Program-made: the position numbers and the translations under genes
The notes under the pieces: model-generated
What the model was told of the DNA's origin: nothing
Database searches by the model: none
What the model saw: only the letters and a program-made list of their open reading frames with translations
NCBI GenBank assembly: GCA_024404395.1
Contig: JAKSPZ010000093.1
Coordinates: 1 to 5,305 of the forward strand
Length of the DNA: 5,305 nucleotides
Direction: 5' to 3'
Source of the DNA: Clostridia bacterium
GTDB taxonomy: Bacteria; Bacillota; Clostridia; Christensenellales; Aristaeellaceae
Shown: positions 1-5,061 of the stretch, piece by piece
Layout of the letters: each line of letters begins with the position of its first letter
How positions within the stretch are numbered: the first letter of the stretch is position 1

Positions 1-913
1 CGTCCATCATCAGCACATCCAAAGCCGGCAGCGGCGCATGCAGGTAACCCATGGCGGCAGCGTATCGAATATCCGAATAGCGCTGCATAAACTCTTTGCT
101 TGACAGCAGTCTGGCGTACATCAGCTCGCCCCAAGATCGCATCAGGCGGTTCTGAAGCTGCATCATATCTTTCTTTTCCGTCTCTTCGCGCATCGTGCGC
201 TCGTGATTGACAATCTGTTCCGCCGCGGCAGCCAGAGAACGGACTACGTCCTCTTCACTGCGACCCGGCGTTGCCTGATTGGTGAGCTGATACAGATGCC
301 CGCGCGCCTCGGCGCCGTCGCCGTAGAGACCGCGGATGGTCAGCCCGAGCTTCGCCACCGCCTGCATGATGGCGCCCATCTGACCCGCATTGGAGAGCGC
401 GGGGAGATGAAGGATCACCGAGCAGCGCATGCCCGTGCCCGTATTGGCGGGGCTGGCAGTCAGGAATCCCCACTGGTTATCAAAGGCGAAGGGATACTTC
501 TGCTCCACCCATGATTCCGCGTTCAGCGCCATTTCGGCGGATCGTTCCAGCTGCAAGCCCGGCAGCAAACCCTGAAAGCGGATGTGATCTTCTTCGTTGA
601 GCATAACGCTGACCGTACCCGCCTTCGACACCATCGCCGCCGATCTGGAGACGAACTTCAGCAGATCGTAGCTGATGTAGTTGTGTTCCACGAGACGGGC
701 ACGGGCGTCCTGTTCCAGTTCGCCCATTCTCAGCAAAGTAAATGCACTGCCGCTGGGGCTGTGGAATACCGCGTCGGAAGCTCTGCGGATGACCTCATCC
801 GCGTGTTCGCGGGTCAGTTTGGGCGAGAAAGGCAGATCGTCAAAGTTTCTGGAGAGACGCACGCGGCTGGAAACGACGACGTCCTGTTCGGGTGCCTGAA
901 TGTACTCATTCAT
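1..913 (-). CDS. mcsB: McsB protein-arginine kinase (partial, 3' end outside window)
   Basis: ATP-dependent protein arginine kinase of the phosphagen-kinase fold. In the known family it phosphorylates arginines in CtsR and in damaged proteins, marking them for ClpC-ClpP degradation. My translation of the reverse complement is open for 304 codons to the window edge. It begins MNEYIQAPEQDVVVSSRVRL. Visible signatures are SSRVRLSRN (residues 15-23, nucleotide-binding arginines), NEEDHIR (106-112, catalytic acid region), GTGMR (159-163), RGLYGDG (194-200) and YQLTNQ (208-213). About 40-60 C-terminal residues should be missing, including most of the helical lobe. Start: ATG at 913-911 with a purine-rich site (GGAAGGGGG, about 921-929) roughly 7 nt upstream; the start overlaps the end of mcsA by 8 nt, so translation is coupled. 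Oddity: the usual active-site Cys of the CPTNxGTG motif is Ser154 (SPANTGTG), and the Glu of the usual YGEG is Asp199. Identity is very likely; full activity is not proven. Confidence 0.95.
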   Translation of the reverse strand, partial: MNEYIQAPEQDVVVSSRVRLSRNFDDLPFSPKLTREHADEVIRRASDAVFHSPSGSAFTLLRMGELEQDARARLVEHNYISYDLLKFVSRSAAMVSKAGTVSVMLNEEDHIRFQGLLPGLQLERSAEMALNAESWVEQKYPFAFDNQWGFLTASPANTGTGMRCSVILHLPALSNAGQMGAIMQAVAKLGLTIRGLYGDGAEARGHLYQLTNQATPGRSEEDVVRSLAAAAEQIVNHERTMREETEKKDMMQLQNRLMRSWGELMYARLLSSKEFMQRYSDIRYAAAMGYLHAPLPALDVLMMD

Positions 914-1487
914 CCTGTGCGCCCCCTTCCTCGAGACGCTCGGACGGCGGCACCTGAATGTCACCCTGTTCAACTTCGTTGAGCTGTGCCGTCAATGAAC
1001 GGATGGCATCGCGCAGCTTTGCGGCCTCTTCATAGTTTTCATCTGCGATGGCGCGCTTCAGTTGCTGGCGCATGCGGTCGATATTCATGCGGATACTGAC
1101 GCCGCTGCGGATCCGTCCGGGAATGCGTCCCGCGTGCTGGGTATTGCCGTGGACGCGCTGCAGCAACGCCGTCAAGGGCTCTTTGAAAGCCTTGTAGCAG
1201 CCGCTGCATCCCAGCATACCGCACTTGTTGAACTCGCCGTAGGTCATGCCGCACTGTTCGCAGACGAGGGAAGCCGTCGCTTCATCCACAACTTCCTCGC
1301 CATCGTTGTTTTTCGTTTTCAGAATGCCGTTCAGGATTCCCGCGAGATTGGAGATATCAATACCGGTAACATTCTGACGATGCTTTGCCATACATACGGG
1401 GCAGAGGTCCTGCACCTTGCGGACGCCGTTGACGACAGTCACCAAATGGAATTTTGCCTCGCGTACACCGCATTCTTCACAGATCAT
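906..1487 (-). CDS. mcsA: McsA, zinc-finger and UVR-domain activator of McsB
   Basis: A 193-residue cytoplasmic adaptor that, in the known family, binds and stimulates the arginine kinase McsB and acts with CtsR in the heat-shock response. The N-terminal half has four cysteine clusters suited to zinc binding: C3-x2-C6, C29-x2-C32, C76-x2-C79, and C89 with C94/C97. The C-terminal half carries a UVR-type helical hairpin at about residues 136-166 (the stretch around RMRQQLKRAIADENYEEAAKL), followed by a short acidic tail. Length and layout match the family. The ATG at 1487-1485 overlaps the ctsR stop as ATGA, a 4-nt overlap, with a purine-rich AAGGGGTGG site about 6 nt upstream inside the end of ctsR. 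It is the second gene of the ctsR-mcsA-mcsB operon and is presumably controlled only through the ctsR promoter. Confidence 0.96.
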   Translation of the reverse strand: MICEECGVREAKFHLVTVVNGVRKVQDLCPVCMAKHRQNVTGIDISNLAGILNGILKTKNNDGEEVVDEATASLVCEQCGMTYGEFNKCGMLGCSGCYKAFKEPLTALLQRVHGNTQHAGRIPGRIRSGVSIRMNIDRMRQQLKRAIADENYEEAAKLRDAIRSLTAQLNEVEQGDIQVPPSERLEEGGAQDE

Positions 1488-1960
1488 CCTTCGCCACCCC
1501 TTTCATAATTTCTGAATACCTGCTGCAACATGTTTCTCAACACCGCAGCACGCAGGATGTCCTTGGCGCTGATGGGGAGCGCAAGAGCGACCCGAGAAGT
1601 CGCTGCGCGCATCAGATTCGCCTCGTTCTCCGTAATGATCCTGAGATCTGTCAGATGGGCGATGATCGCAAACGCCGTATCTTCGTCCACCGACTGCCCG
1701 ACCTTTTCCAGGAGCATCTCAAGCAGATTGTTTTCACCGTCCCGACAGATACGGACGATGCGGACATAACCGCCGCCGCCGCGTCTGGATTCGGTCACAT
1801 AGCCGTGATCCACCGAAAATCGGGTCGCAAGCACATAATTGATCTGGGACGGTGCGCAGCCGAAGTGCTGGGCAAGCTCATTTCGTCTCAGTTCGACGCG
1901 TGCTTCCTCGTTCATCAATTCTTTGATGAACTGCTCTATACTGTCACTTAAACGTGCCAT
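1484..1960 (-). CDS. ctsR: CtsR, transcriptional repressor of class III heat-shock genes
   Basis: A 158-residue dimeric repressor of clpC, clpP, clpE and its own operon in Bacillota. The N-terminal winged helix-turn-helix covers about residues 1-70: MARLSDSIEQFIKELM, then the recognition-helix region CAPSQINYVLATRF (35-48), then the glycine-rich wing ESRRGGGGYVRI (57-68). The wing is the signature of the family; Arg60 lines up with the arginine that McsB phosphorylates in characterised CtsR. The C-terminal helical domain (about 75-155) fits the dimerisation and McsB/ClpC contact region. Start: ATG at 1960-1958 with a perfect GGAGG (1970-1966) 5 nt upstream. It is the first gene of the operon, and its stop overlaps the mcsA start by 4 nt. 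A CtsR operator lies 27 nt upstream of the start codon, so autorepression is expected. Confidence 0.97.
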   Translation of the reverse strand: MARLSDSIEQFIKELMNEEARVELRRNELAQHFGCAPSQINYVLATRFSVDHGYVTESRRGGGGYVRIVRICRDGENNLLEMLLEKVGQSVDEDTAFAIIAHLTDLRIITENEANLMRAATSRVALALPISAKDILRAAVLRNMLQQVFRNYERGGEG

Positions 1961-1986
1961 TATTGCCTCCCGAGACAGTCTGATAA

Positions 1987-2003
1987 TTTGACTGTCTTTG
2001 ACT
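1987..2003 (-). promoter_or_regulatory. CtsR operator (heptad direct repeat)
   Basis: On the minus strand the sequence reads AGTCAAA-GAC-AGTCAAA, a perfect tandem heptad with a 3-nt spacer that matches the known CtsR consensus RGTCAAANANRGTCAAA at every defined base. It begins 1 bp downstream of the ctsR -10 hexamer and covers the expected transcription start, which explains repression by blocking RNA polymerase. The next downstream gene is ctsR, so this is an autoregulatory site. Confidence 0.93.
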
Positions 2004-2004
2004 T

Positions 2005-2033
2005 ATTATACACCTATCAACCAGGCTTGTCAT
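2005..2033 (-). promoter_or_regulatory. ctsR operon sigma-A-type promoter
   Basis: The minus strand shows ATGACA (2033-2028, 5 of 6 matches to TTGACA), a 17-bp spacer, and a perfect TATAAT (2010-2005). Transcription would start at about 1998-2000, inside the CtsR operator, giving a leader of about 40 nt before the ctsR ATG. The elements, the spacing and the operator position agree with each other. The start site itself is predicted, not measured. Confidence 0.85.
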
Positions 2034-2091
2034 GTTAAGAATTCCTGTATCGCTCAAAACCCGCACCAGCACTTGATTTTTCGGCCTTCGT

Positions 2092-2114
2092 TGTCTATTT
2101 TGTGTCTATATTGT
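2092..2114. repeat. Two tandem 12-mers with 11-bp period
   Basis: TGTCTATTTTGT (2092-2103) and TGTCTATATTGT (2103-2114) share their junction base and differ at one position, giving a period of 11 bp, about one helical turn. The nonamer TATTTTGTG at 2096-2104 recurs inside the NrdR box (2271-2279), and CTATAT (2106-2111) is the same left core as in that box. They could be degenerate NrdR half-sites or a site for another regulator; the role is unknown. Confidence 0.45.
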
Positions 2115-2128
2115 ACAACCGACACCAT

Positions 2129-2158
2129 ATATCCACATCCGTCCACAAGTTATCCACA
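2129..2158 (+). promoter_or_regulatory. DnaA-box-like cluster, helically phased
   Basis: Three copies of TCCACA lie in the same orientation, starting at 2132, 2142 and 2153, that is 10 and 11 bp apart. As 9-mers they are ATATCCACA (2129-2137, one mismatch), CCGTCCACA (2139-2147, three mismatches) and TTATCCACA (2150-2158), which is a perfect match to the canonical DnaA box TTATNCACA. The cluster lies about 100 bp upstream of the proposed nrdD -35. DnaA control of a ribonucleotide reductase operon is known for E. coli nrdAB; that it acts here is inference. Confidence 0.55.
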
Positions 2159-2257
2159 ACATGTAGTACACATATTACTTTTCAGCAACATTTTTTAGTC
2201 GTTTTGGTCTCAAATCCCGTCAAATGTTGAATCTTGTATAAATCTGCTCAAAAGTAC

Positions 2258-2286
2258 AAGACAAACACTATATTTTGTGGTATTAT
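2258..2286 (+). promoter_or_regulatory. nrdD-nrdG promoter with extended -10
   Basis: AAGACA (2258-2263, 4 of 6 to TTGACA), a 17-bp spacer, and TATTAT (2281-2286, 5 of 6 to TATAAT) preceded by TG one base before (2278-2279), which makes an extended -10. Transcription would start at about 2292-2294, leaving a leader of roughly 24 nt with the ribosome binding site in it. The modest -35 is compensated by the TGn element. An alternative TATAAA at 2237-2242 has no credible -35. Confidence 0.65.
2265..2280 (+). promoter_or_regulatory. NrdR box in the nrdD promoter
   Basis: ACACTATATTTTGTGG matches the known NrdR consensus acaCwAtATaTwGwgt at 14 of 16 positions. It fills the spacer between the proposed -35 and -10, so a bound NrdR would exclude RNA polymerase. 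NrdR is the ATP-cone repressor that senses dATP/ATP and normally acts through two boxes spaced by whole helical turns. A much weaker TATAAAT-cored candidate starts exactly 32 bp upstream, at 2233, but matches only about 7 of 16 positions. nrdR itself is not in the window. Confidence 0.8.
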
Positions 2287-2303
2287 CATTCCCGTATTGA
2301 TTT

Positions 2304-2310
2304 TGGAGGG
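2304..2310 (+). promoter_or_regulatory. Ribosome binding site deciding the nrdD start
   Basis: TGGAGGG ends 6 nt before ATG 2317. It fixes the start there rather than at the in-frame TTG at 2275, which lies upstream of the predicted transcription start and inside the NrdR box. Confidence 0.85.
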
Positions 2311-2316
2311 TTTTTC

Positions 2317-4083
2317 ATGAAGATCATCAAGCGAAACGGCAGCGAGGTCCAGTTTGACATTACCAAAATTATCGCCGCCGTTCACAAAGCCAACAATACT
2401 GTCATGGAGTCTCTGCGTCTGACCAATGAGCAGATTCTGTCCATTGCCGATAATGTCGAAGAGAGCTGCTTCCGCATGGGACGTGCCCCTTCCGTCGAAG
2501 AGGTTCAGGAAATGGTTGAGACTTCCATCATGCAGCTCAACGCATTCGAAGTTGCCAAGCAGTACATCCGCTATCGCTATACCCGTACGCTGGTGCGTCG
2601 TTCCAATACCACCGATAATCGCATTCTCAGCCTGATCGAGTGCAACAACGAAGAGGTCAAGCAGGAGAACGCCAACAAGAATCCCACCGTCAACAGCGTA
2701 CAGCGCGACTACATGGCCGGCGAGGTCAGCAAGGACATCACCCGCCGTCTGCTGCTGCCCCGTGAGATCGTGGACGCCCATAACGAAGGCATCATCCACT
2801 TCCATGATATGGACTACTTCGCACAGCACATGCACAACTGCGATCTGGTCAATCTGGAAGACATGCTCCAGAACGGCACCGTCATCTCCGGCACTATGAT
2901 CGAGAAGCCCCACAGCTTCTCCACCGCCTGCAACATCGCCACGCAGATCATTGCCCAGGTCGCCAGCAACCAGTACGGCGGTCAGAGCATCTCCCTCACC
3001 CACCTTGCGCCCTTCGTTCAGATCTCCCGTGAAAAGATCGCCAAGGATGTCCGCGAAGAAGTCCAGCTGCTGGGCGGTACCGCAGACGAGTCCAAGATCT
3101 CTCAGATCGTCGAGAAGCGCCTGCGTGAGGAAGTCCGCCGCGGTGTTCAGACCATCCAGTATCAGGTCGTCACGCTCATGACCACCAATGGTCAGGCACC
3201 TTTCGTCACCGTTTTCATGTACCTCAACGAGGCAAAGTCTCCCGAAGAGAAGCGCGACCTTGCCATGATCATCGAAGAGGCACTGCTGCAGCGCTATGAA
3301 GGCGTCAAGAACGAAGTAGGCGTCTGGGTCACTCCCGCATTCCCCAAGCTGATCTACGTCCTCGAACCCGATCACATCACCGAGGATTCCGAATACTGGT
3401 ACCTCACCCAGCTGCCCGCCAAGTGCACCGCCAAGCGCCTCGTTCCCGACTACATCTCCGAGAAGAAGATGAAGGAGCTGAAGGAAGGCAACTGCTTCCC
3501 CGTTATGGGCTGCCGCAGCAACCTGAGCCCCTGGAAGGACGAGAATGGCAACTACAAGTTCTACGGCCGCTTCAATCAGGGCGTCGTCACCATCAACCTG
3601 CCCGACGTCGCACTGTCCTCCGGTGGTGATTTCGACAAGTTCTGGCGCATCTTTGACGAACGCCTCGAGCTCTGCTATAAAGCCCTCATGTGCCGCCACA
3701 ACCGCCTGAAGGGCACCCTGTCCGACGCCGCACCCATTCTGTGGCAGGACGGCGCCATCGCTCGTCTGAAGAAGGGCGAGAAGATCGATAAGCTGCTCTT
3801 CAACGGCTACTCCACCATCTCCCTCGGCTACGCAGGTCTCTGCGAGTGCGTACGTTACATGACCGGCAAGTCTCACACCGATCCTTCCGCCAAGCCCTTC
3901 GCGATCTCCGTCATGAAGCACATGAACGAAGCCTGCCAGCGTTGGAAGAGCGAGACGACCATCGGTTTCGGTCTCTACGGCACGCCTCTTGAGTCCACCA
4001 CCTACAAGTTCGCCAAGTGTCTGCAGCGTCGTTTCGGCGTCATCGAAGGCGTCACCGATCGCTCCTACATCACCAACAGCTAA
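2317..4083 (+). CDS. nrdD: NrdD N-terminal portion as encoded (ATP-cone plus catalytic barrel, 588 aa)
   Basis: This is what normal translation would produce. Residues 1-93 form one ATP-cone allosteric domain (MKIIKRNGSEVQFDITKI at the start, RYRYTRTLVRR at its end). The ten-stranded barrel follows, with Cys175 in HMHNCD, matching the position of an active-site Cys in E. coli NrdD; TTNGQAPF (289-296), whose Asn is typical of formate-using enzymes; and the finger-loop motif CFPVMGCRSNLSPW (393-406), where Cys399 is the likely thiyl-radical residue. It ends at ...RSYITNS. It lacks the zinc ribbon and the glycyl-radical loop and so could not be an active reductase alone. No other defect is visible in this part. 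Confidence 0.9.
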   Translation: MKIIKRNGSEVQFDITKIIAAVHKANNTVMESLRLTNEQILSIADNVEESCFRMGRAPSVEEVQEMVETSIMQLNAFEVAKQYIRYRYTRTLVRRSNTTDNRILSLIECNNEEVKQENANKNPTVNSVQRDYMAGEVSKDITRRLLLPREIVDAHNEGIIHFHDMDYFAQHMHNCDLVNLEDMLQNGTVISGTMIEKPHSFSTACNIATQIIAQVASNQYGGQSISLTHLAPFVQISREKIAKDVREEVQLLGGTADESKISQIVEKRLREEVRRGVQTIQYQVVTLMTTNGQAPFVTVFMYLNEAKSPEEKRDLAMIIEEALLQRYEGVKNEVGVWVTPAFPKLIYVLEPDHITEDSEYWYLTQLPAKCTAKRLVPDYISEKKMKELKEGNCFPVMGCRSNLSPWKDENGNYKFYGRFNQGVVTINLPDVALSSGGDFDKFWRIFDERLELCYKALMCRHNRLKGTLSDAAPILWQDGAIARLKKGEKIDKLLFNGYSTISLGYAGLCECVRYMTGKSHTDPSAKPFAISVMKHMNEACQRWKSETTIGFGLYGTPLESTTYKFAKCLQRRFGVIEGVTDRSYITNS

Positions 4084-4191
4084 CAAGTCCACGTCACCGA
4101 GCATATCGACGCTTTCGAGAAGCTCGCGTTTGAGGCTGAGTTCCAGGCACTGTCCACCGCCGGCGCCATCAGCTACGTGGAAGTTCCCAAC

Positions 4192-4479
4192 ATGCAGAAC
4201 AATATCCCCGCCGTTCTGGAAGTCATCAAGTTCATCTACGACAACATCATGTACGCCGAATTGAACACCAAGAGCGACTACTGCCAGTGCTGCGGCTATG
4301 ACGGCGAGATCGTCATCGAAGAGGATAAGGACGGCAAGCTGGTCTGGGTCTGCCCCAACTGCGGCAACCGCGACCAGAGCAAGATGAACGTCGCCCGCCG
4401 TACCTGCGGCTACATCGGTACCCAGTTCTGGAATCAGGGCCGTACGCAGGAGATCCGCGAGCGCGTGCTGCATCTGTAA
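4192..4479 (+). CDS. NrdD C-terminal portion (zinc ribbon and glycyl-radical loop), possible separate 95-aa product
   Basis: Downstream of the TAA the nrdD frame stays open to 4479. The first in-frame ATG is 4192, with a weak GGAAG (4179-4183) 8 nt before it; a GTG at 4177 has no ribosome binding site. A product from 4192 would keep the two CxxC pairs (YCQCCGYDG and CPNCGNRD) and the radical loop RRTCGYIG, ending in the family-typical tail RVLHL. About 35 residues between the stop and this ATG would be lost. Independent translation is speculative. The sequence is certain nrdD coding material, and the more likely reading is that it is simply the 3' part of an interrupted gene. Confidence 0.3.
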   Translation: MQNNIPAVLEVIKFIYDNIMYAELNTKSDYCQCCGYDGEIVIEEDKDGKLVWVCPNCGNRDQSKMNVARRTCGYIGTQFWNQGRTQEIRERVLHL

Positions 4480-4488
4480 GGATGACTT

Positions 4489-5010
4489 ATGAATTACGGA
4501 ACACTGAAAACGCTGGATGTCGCAAACGGCATCGGCATTCGAACCACGCTGTTCGTCTCCGGCTGCACCAATCACTGTGAAGGCTGCTTCCAGCCCGAGA
4601 CGTGGAATTTCGACTACGGCGAGCCCTTCACGGCAGAGACCGAGCAAATGATCATCGATTCGATGAAGCCTTCCTATGTGCGCGGTCTTACCCTACTCGG
4701 CGGTGAGCCCATGGAGCCCGAGAATCAGCGTGCGCTGGTTTCCTTCCTGAAGCGCTTCAAAGCCGCCTGCCCCGATAAGGATATCTGGTGCTTCACCGGA
4801 TTCAGGCTGGATGAAGAGCTGCTCAAGGAAAGCCACGCTCGGTGCGAAGTTACCGACGAGATGCTGTCCATGATCGATGTACTGGTGGATGGTCGATTCA
4901 TCCTCGCCAAGCGCGACCTTGCCCTCCGCTTCCGCGGTTCAAGCAATCAGCGTCTGATCGACATGAACAAGACCCGCGCCGCCGGCGAGATCGTCCTGTG
5001 GAACGAATGA
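4489..5010 (+). CDS. nrdG: Anaerobic ribonucleotide reductase activating enzyme NrdG (radical SAM)
   Basis: A 173-residue radical S-adenosylmethionine enzyme that binds a [4Fe-4S] cluster and abstracts a hydrogen from the C-terminal glycine of NrdD to install its glycyl radical. The cluster motif is C26-x3-C30-x2-C33 in SGCTNHCEGCFQPETWNF, which is diagnostic for NrdG, and GGEP (71-74) is the SAM-binding motif. Length is normal (about 155-180). Start: ATG 4489, 9 nt after the nrdD stop, with AAGGA (4478-4482) 6 nt upstream overlapping that stop. It is intact and shares the nrdD transcript, ending at a terminator 6 nt after its TGA. Its target glycine is still encoded just upstream but is cut off from the NrdD start by the TAA at 4081. 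An intact activase is mild evidence that the NrdD system is still in use or was until very recently. Confidence 0.96.
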   Translation: MNYGTLKTLDVANGIGIRTTLFVSGCTNHCEGCFQPETWNFDYGEPFTAETEQMIIDSMKPSYVRGLTLLGGEPMEPENQRALVSFLKRFKAACPDKDIWCFTGFRLDEELLKESHARCEVTDEMLSMIDVLVDGRFILAKRDLALRFRGSSNQRLIDMNKTRAAGEIVLWNE

Positions 5011-5016
5011 TACAAC

Positions 5017-5054
5017 AAAGCCCTCGAAACCTGTAATGGTTTCGAGGGCTTTTT
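5017..5054 (+). terminator. Intrinsic terminator of nrdD-nrdG
   Basis: Perfect 15-bp inverted repeat, AAAGCCCTCGAAACC (5017-5031) and GGTTTCGAGGGCTTT (5038-5052), with a 6-nt loop TGTAAT and a T-run at 5050-5054. It begins 6 nt after the nrdG stop. In the other direction it sits 9 nt past the stop of the minus-strand gene and could also end that transcript, though the T-run on that side is short (TTT, inside the stem). Confidence 0.95.
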
Positions 5055-5061
5055 CTATAGA

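Larger units (their letters stand above)
2317..4479 (+). pseudogene. nrdD: Anaerobic ribonucleoside-triphosphate reductase NrdD, interrupted by an in-frame TAA
   Basis: Class III ribonucleotide reductase: reduces NTPs to dNTPs by glycyl-radical chemistry in anaerobic cytoplasm, with formate as usual reductant. Reading from ATG 2317 to the TAA at 4477-4479 gives 720 sense-equivalent codons, the normal family length (E. coli NrdD 712), in one frame with no indel. Codon 589 (4081-4083) is TAA where the family has Tyr or Phe in the TNS-Y/F-H motif. Before it lie the ATP-cone (about 1-93) and catalytic barrel; after it lie the zinc ribbon (C656/C659, C679/C682) and the RRTCGYIG radical loop with Gly698 next to Cys697. 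Codon bias and conservation are the same on both sides, so any loss is very recent. TAA is not a reassigned sense codon here, because the true end of the gene is also TAA. Either a disrupted gene, a sequence error, or readthrough. nrdG follows 9 nt later. Confidence 0.85.

Noticed and set aside
1062..1508. Plus-strand ORFs over mcsA, ctsR and mcsB (for example 1062-1508, 1454-1951, 584-982)
   Set aside because: All are shadows opposite clearly identified minus-strand genes.
1998..2198. Small plus-strand ORF of 66 codons in the intergenic region
   Set aside because: There is no ribosome binding site, the composition does not resemble a protein, and it overlaps the ctsR promoter and the motif clusters.
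2085..2200. Chromosome origin of replication or DnaA-titration locus
   Set aside because: There is only one perfect DnaA box, no dnaA/dnaN neighbours and no clear unwinding element; a promoter-linked role is the more modest reading.
2237..2242. TATAAA as an alternative nrdD -10
   Set aside because: The hexamer 17 bp upstream (ATCCCG) is not a credible -35, and TTGGTC (2204-2209) is 27 bp away.
2275..4083. Upstream TTG start for nrdD at 2275
   Set aside because: It lies in the NrdR box and upstream of the predicted transcription start, has no ribosome binding site, and adds 14 residues not typical of the ATP-cone N-terminus. ATG 2317 has a good GGAGG site.
4081..4083. TAA reassigned to an amino acid, such as tyrosine, in this organism
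   Set aside because: The genuine end of nrdD is also TAA (4477-4479), no other gene in the window has internal stops, and I know of no bacterial code that reassigns TAA.
4070..4100. Intron or intein inserted in nrdD, as is common in reductase genes
   Set aside because: Homology resumes at the very next codon with no inserted sequence.
2248..4647. A 799-codon open frame on the minus strand covering nrdD
   Set aside because: It is the antisense of a strongly biased coding sequence in which stop-generating codons are rare. Its translation is a low-complexity Val/Leu/Asp/Gly-rich string without recognisable motifs, while the plus strand is unmistakable NrdD.
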